64,000 bases of DNA from Vicia villosa (lineage: Eukaryota > Streptophyta > Magnoliopsida > Fabales > Fabaceae). Each line of letters starts with the position of its first letter. Within the stretch, counting starts at the first letter, position 1. The notes below the pieces were generated by a model. That model saw only the letters and a program-made list of their open reading frames with translations. It did not search any database and had not been told where the DNA came from. Both the position numbers and the translations under genes were made by a program. Positions 60,190 to 64,000 of the stretch are shown one piece after another. The stretch is taken from positions 122,279,183 through 122,343,182 of the forward strand of contig NC_081181.1 of NCBI RefSeq assembly GCF_029867415.1. Reading direction: 5' to 3'.

Positions 60190-61020
60190 TTAATCAGTCT
60201 TGTCGTGATTGTGCATGGGAGCAATGATCACTACAGGAGTCTTGGGATGAGGGAATTCAATTTCACCAGCATCAATCATATCTTGAATCTTGTTCCTCAA
60301 TGTCCAGCAATTGTCGGTGTCATGTCCAGGACTATTAGAGTGATATGCACACCTTGCATTAGGATTATAACGAGAAGAAGAAGTACTAGGGTTCCTCGGG
60401 GGGTCCTTCAAAGCAATCAACTTTGACTTCAACAAGTGTCGTAATGCCTGAGCCAGCGTCATATTGATCTTTGTGAATTGACGCCTAGGTGTATCTGACT
60501 TGCGTCTTTGTTGTGGAACTGGTGTAGAGATCAGAATTGTCCCCACAAATTGGTTAGGTTCATTGTGACCTTTCGGGTTGTGCATAATATTAGCCATAGG
60601 AGGTTTCTCAGGTGAATTGAAAACAATGATCTTTTCATCAATTAAGTCTTGAATCTTGTGTTTCAACGGTCCACAATCCTTTGTATCATGACCAGGACTA
60701 TTCGAATGATAAGCACATCTCGCATGGTACTTATATCCAGGAGCAGGATTTGTAGGAATTGAATATGAAGGTAATAAGGTTATCAAGTTCTGACTGAGCA
60801 GTTGTTGCAGAACTTGAGACAGCGGCATGGGTAACAGAGAAAATGATCGCTTAGGCTTGGATCTCTGATTATCTTGGCCACCTTGATGCTTATGTTGATC
60901 CTTCTCCTTTTCGATCAGAAGTGCCTTTAATTCTTCTTGCCCCTTGGCCAAGTTAAATATCATCTCTTGGAATTGGTTGTTCTGAGCTTGGAGATTTTTG
61001 ACAGATTGTTCAAGGTCCAT
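60190..61020 (-). CDS. gag: Shortened Ogre Gag with duplicated zinc knuckle
   Basis: A 276-aa frame from ATG 61020 (MDLEQSVKNLQ); the frame is open upstream to 61221, but that part is non-Gag-like. The N-terminal 40 residues are a Gln/Glu-rich helix typical of Ogre Gag. The central capsid domain is missing: after a basic stretch the frame goes directly to two copies of a C-terminal module, each with a LxQxLxxLLxxxLI helix and a CX2HX5HX4C knuckle (CAYHSNSPGHDTKDC, CAYHSNSPGHDTDNC) followed by KIQDxID. Such a protein could bind RNA but probably not build a particle by itself. The frame is intact, which is notable for an element without pol. Confidence 0.8.
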   Translation of the reverse strand: MDLEQSVKNLQAQNNQFQEMIFNLAKGQEELKALLIEKEKDQHKHQGGQDNQRSKPKRSFSLLPMPLSQVLQQLLSQNLITLLPSYSIPTNPAPGYKYHARCAYHSNSPGHDTKDCGPLKHKIQDLIDEKIIVFNSPEKPPMANIMHNPKGHNEPNQFVGTILISTPVPQQRRKSDTPRRQFTKINMTLAQALRHLLKSKLIALKDPPRNPSTSSSRYNPNARCAYHSNSPGHDTDNCWTLRNKIQDMIDAGEIEFPHPKTPVVIIAPMHNHDKTD

Positions 61021-62186
61021 GATGCTGAAATAAACAGCGAGGGAGGATGAGAGACCTATTGTAAGAAACCTGTTATGCGATGTTATGAATGCGAATGCAA
61101 TATTTTCAAGGATCTTTAGGCTTTTAGTTAGCAACATTAGAAAATGATTTGGTCGCGCCTTTGTCTGAAGAAATCTGAACTTTGTCTTTGAACGTCTTTC
61201 TTTGAGAATCAAGCTCACCATACCGAGTGGGTCATCGCCTCTGATTCGGGATACCTCTGAATTTGAAAGTATATGGCTAGAGGAAAATAAATCCTCTTGC
61301 CCCTTGATAGGTATCGAGTCTCTGAATCGGAAGGTATGCGGTCAGAGAAAAATAAATCCTCTTGCCCCTTGATAGGAATTCAGTTTTTGACAAAGGCACC
61401 TGAAATTGTGCGTCCTAAATTCCTAAGATCCTTGAAAGGGTTAGTTAAATCATGTTATGCTTATGATGTCATGATGTCATGAGAATGAAGTTAATTAGGC
61501 ATAGTGTGAGATAATAAGGACAAGTGAGTCCTTTCAACAAAACCTGCGAGGAACGAAGGTTAGTAGCAAACAGAAACAAGTCACACAAGTCACGCAAGTC
61601 ACACAATTTTTGGCTTAAGGCTTTCATGGAGTCTGATCAGGTGTCCTTCCCAAGGGTATTTCTATGGATAAGGAGATTTCAGCAACGGGTTCTACCAAGT
61701 AACTCAGAATTGTCAGTCCCCTCTAAAGCACCCTCGCACATGGTACATGCATACCACGCAATGATACTTTAGGAAGAAACCTATCTGAGCTGTAGTATCG
61801 GGTAGCGACCATAACTTGGCATGCACCAAGAATAGCCCTCCCACTACGTTCTTAAAAGTCAGGATGGGTTAAAGGTGACTAAAGGTCCTTGAGCTTCGAC
61901 GCACCCAAAGATACATGCATAAACCTCTCTCATGCAAAAGAGGTACACAATAACCAGTGGAGGCCTAACTCAAGCGCGAACTTCATTTTGACCAACCCCA
62001 AGCATGCACAAGGGGGGTCTCCATGACTATGCCGCTCCTAATCTTAAGTGTTCTTAAATCCGGGAATAGGATTCGTCCTTCAATTTTCCCAAAACAACCC
62101 TGAAAAATAAAACAAGCAAAGCAAACAATAGAAAACATTTAAGTGATTCCTAAACTTTTAAGGTAACCCCACTTTTAATCGAAAAA
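61021..62186 (-). other. Ogre 5' untranslated region
   Basis: Between the primer-binding site and gag. A direct repeat with cttgccccttgataggaatt words occurs near 61296 and 61359, and acaagtcacgcaagtcacac near 61580. The separate ORF1 that I expect upstream of gag in full Ogre elements was not seen. Confidence 0.6.
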
Positions 62187-62204
62187 TCCCCAGCAGAGTC
62201 GCCA
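62187..62204 (-). other. Ogre primer-binding site
   Basis: TGGCGACTCTGCTGGGGA on the minus strand, 4 nt from the 5' LTR end. I associate this site with a tRNA-Arg primer in legume Ogre elements. Confidence 0.88.
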
Positions 62205-62208
62205 GTTC

Positions 62209-64000
62209 TGTAATACGGTGAACTGACTTTAATTTGAAATGTCGCGGTTAAGCATGAGTCGCCACCGACTTTTATTTTATCCAAACTAAATCGGAAAGGC
62301 TAAAAGAAACAGAAAAAACCTTTTAAAGAAATCTAAGTTCGGGGGGTAATTTATGCAAAGGGAAGGTGTAAGGCACCCTTTGCATCCATGGTTTTCCATG
62401 GGCTCTTAATTGCTTTGCTTGCTCGTTTTCAGAAAATGTAGATGAAAGAGGAAAATGGACTTTAGCTCGTAAATGAGCGTAGCCAGTTTTTGAAGAATTT
62501 TGAGAAAGAATATAGAAAATAGAGCATGGCAAGGCAATTAGGGGCAATTACCTTAAACTCAGATGATAGGTCTCTTTTTAGCCTTTCAGAATGAAAGGGT
62601 CAATCCTTGCCATAAGAGGGCAGGAAGCCTTTCGTTTGGAGGTAGAAGGGTCGTCGAGTTATCGTTCGCCCAAAGACTGACCCATGCCATAGAGAGGCAG
62701 GTAGTCTAAGAGGAAGGATCAGAATAGCCTTTGTTTGTAGGCAACCAGAAGATACCTCAGCCTTTTCCGTAGGCAACTTCCGAGGGTCGAGGTCATGTTA
62801 GTGTATCGAAGGCAGCATCATTAGGGACCATGACCTTTAATCGAGGCAACATGGCTGAGGTATCCTCGTATTCGAGGGACTGGCTATTCTGCACTAAATA
62901 CAAGGCAACAAGGCAACAGGCAACAGGGCAACAGGCAACAAGGCAACAGGCAACAAGGCAACAGAGAGGTTACCCAAAAGTGTGCGTGTGTGCATCAATC
63001 ACGTGATCATATTCGAATATATTATCTTGTAAATTAGCGATTCTAAATTCAATTCAAAGGTTGCACTCCCTAGGATTACTAACCACGCATTTAAATAATA
63101 TAACCAAAACAGATATGGGGGAGGGAAATTGTAACCAGCGGATCCCTTAATAGGGTTTGACATAAGTAATAATTAAAAGCCATAAAATAAAATAGGGTTT
63201 AGGGTTACCAACGACGTAACTTTGGCATTTGACAAACCCTGAAAAGGAAAAAGAAGAGACAGAAAACAGAGAGTGAGTGCATTATCGGCTCGAAGGCGAA
63301 CTTTATTAACCACAAAAGTAAAAAGAATAATGAAATTAAAAGTAAAATAGAGAAAGGACACTTAGCTTCGAATTTGATCTGATATGGTTGGCGGGAAGCC
63401 TCGGGGTAACCCTGAAAAAGGCAAGGCAGAAACAGTGAAGGCAAGACAAACCCCTGATTTTAAAAGAAATTAAAATATGCTTTAAAGATAAGGTACTTAG
63501 CTCTGGGTTTTTGATCAGGCGCGTTATCGGAGTGAACCACGTTGATAACCCTGAAAAGGCAAGGCACAAAAGAAAAGATTTTTTAGTGTAGACTCATTCT
63601 TGTAAACCCTGATTTGGGCGTTTAAATAAGATAAATGCTCGATTTGTTTAATTATTGGTTTTGCAACCTAATTAATTAAATCGAGAACAAGAAAATAATT
63701 TAATTAGTCAAGAAATATTTTTTTTATGAATTTTTGTGAATGAAAATAAAGTAAATATGATTTTTATAAAGATATATAAATAACATCTCTAATTAAAATA
63801 AATAAATATATAATATTAAGAAAATAAATAATTTAAATAAAATAAATATTATTAATTATTATAAATAAATAAATATAAAAAGAAAAGTTTTTAGAATATA
63901 ATTTTTAGAAGTAAAAGAAAAAAACAAATAATAAAAACACATATATAAATATATAAATGAAATTAAATATATATATAAAAAAAAATTGAAAAGAACTTAG
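62209..64000 (-). repeat. 5' LTR of the Ogre element, partial
   Basis: It aligns with the left LTR from 41705 to about 43500 with a few substitutions and homopolymer indels, and continues past the window. If its partner's length holds, it ends about 1.7 kb outside. Confidence 0.94.

Larger units (their letters stand above)
41705..64000 (-). mobile_element. Ogre-type non-autonomous retrotransposon, runs off the right edge
   Basis: Two near-identical LTRs (41705-45189, and 62209 to beyond 64000) enclose a polypurine tract, minisatellites, a nested element (47437-58503), a short gag and the primer-binding site. TGGCGACTCTGCTGGGGA is the site I associate with legume Ogre elements, and the LTR start TGTCATACCCC (minus strand) fits too. 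No protease, RT, RNase H or integrase was found. Over the 1.79 kb visible in both LTRs I see about three substitutions and a few 1-2 bp indels, so the insertion is recent. Confidence 0.9.

Overview
This window is nuclear DNA of a plant, most likely a legume of the Vicia/Pisum/Lathyrus type. It is AT-rich and dominated by LTR retrotransposons, including Ogre-type elements with multi-kilobase LTRs and the Ogre primer-binding site. I recognise only one ordinary host gene: a mitochondrial phosphate carrier split into six exons on the minus strand. Everything else is mobile DNA, its remains, or AT-rich DNA I cannot assign.

Layout. 1-1000: 3' end of a decayed Ty1/copia element (RNase H plus a short LTR). 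1001-6222: AT-rich DNA with a hairpin-like inverted repeat and two hAT-like non-autonomous elements, one with an 8-bp target duplication. 6223-14348: two copies of a 3-3.7 kb block separated by a decayed copia fragment. Each copy carries the last exon of the carrier gene and the same dead LINE reverse transcriptase. 14870-17132: the other five carrier exons. The exons join in frame to a 322-aa protein. 17133-21163: intergenic, with an LTR-like fragment and a short poly(A) retro-insertion.

21169-36816 is a complete 15.6-kb Ty3/gypsy element of the Tat lineage on the minus strand. It has 957-bp LTRs differing at about 4 sites, an ACATG target duplication, a primer-binding site, a polypurine tract, and open gag-protease and pol frames with two RNase H domains. 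Between pol and the 3' LTR it carries about 5.9 kb of cargo in the opposite orientation: a five-exon gene for a plant-mobile-domain (PMD) protein with a coiled-coil tail, interrupted by two in-frame stops, and an intact intronless 244-codon gene. Each has its own promoter-like region. This antisense, intron-containing, two-gene cargo is the most interesting system in the window.

36822-41704: AT-rich DNA with a MITE-like palindrome, then the 3' end of a decayed copia element. 41705-64000: a minus-strand Ogre element running off the right edge. It keeps both LTRs (the right one partial), the primer-binding site and polypurine tract, but only a shortened gag; no protease or pol is seen. Its 3' interior holds three minisatellites. 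A younger plus-strand Ogre-like element (47437-58503, 5146-bp LTRs, ACATG target duplication) is nested inside it. A 100-N assembly gap hides the end of that element's 5' LTR and probably most of its body. Both Ogre-type LTR families carry a tRNA-like segment.

Limits: all similarities are from reading motifs and translations, with no searches. Splice sites are inferred from GT/AG signals, reading phase and protein continuity.
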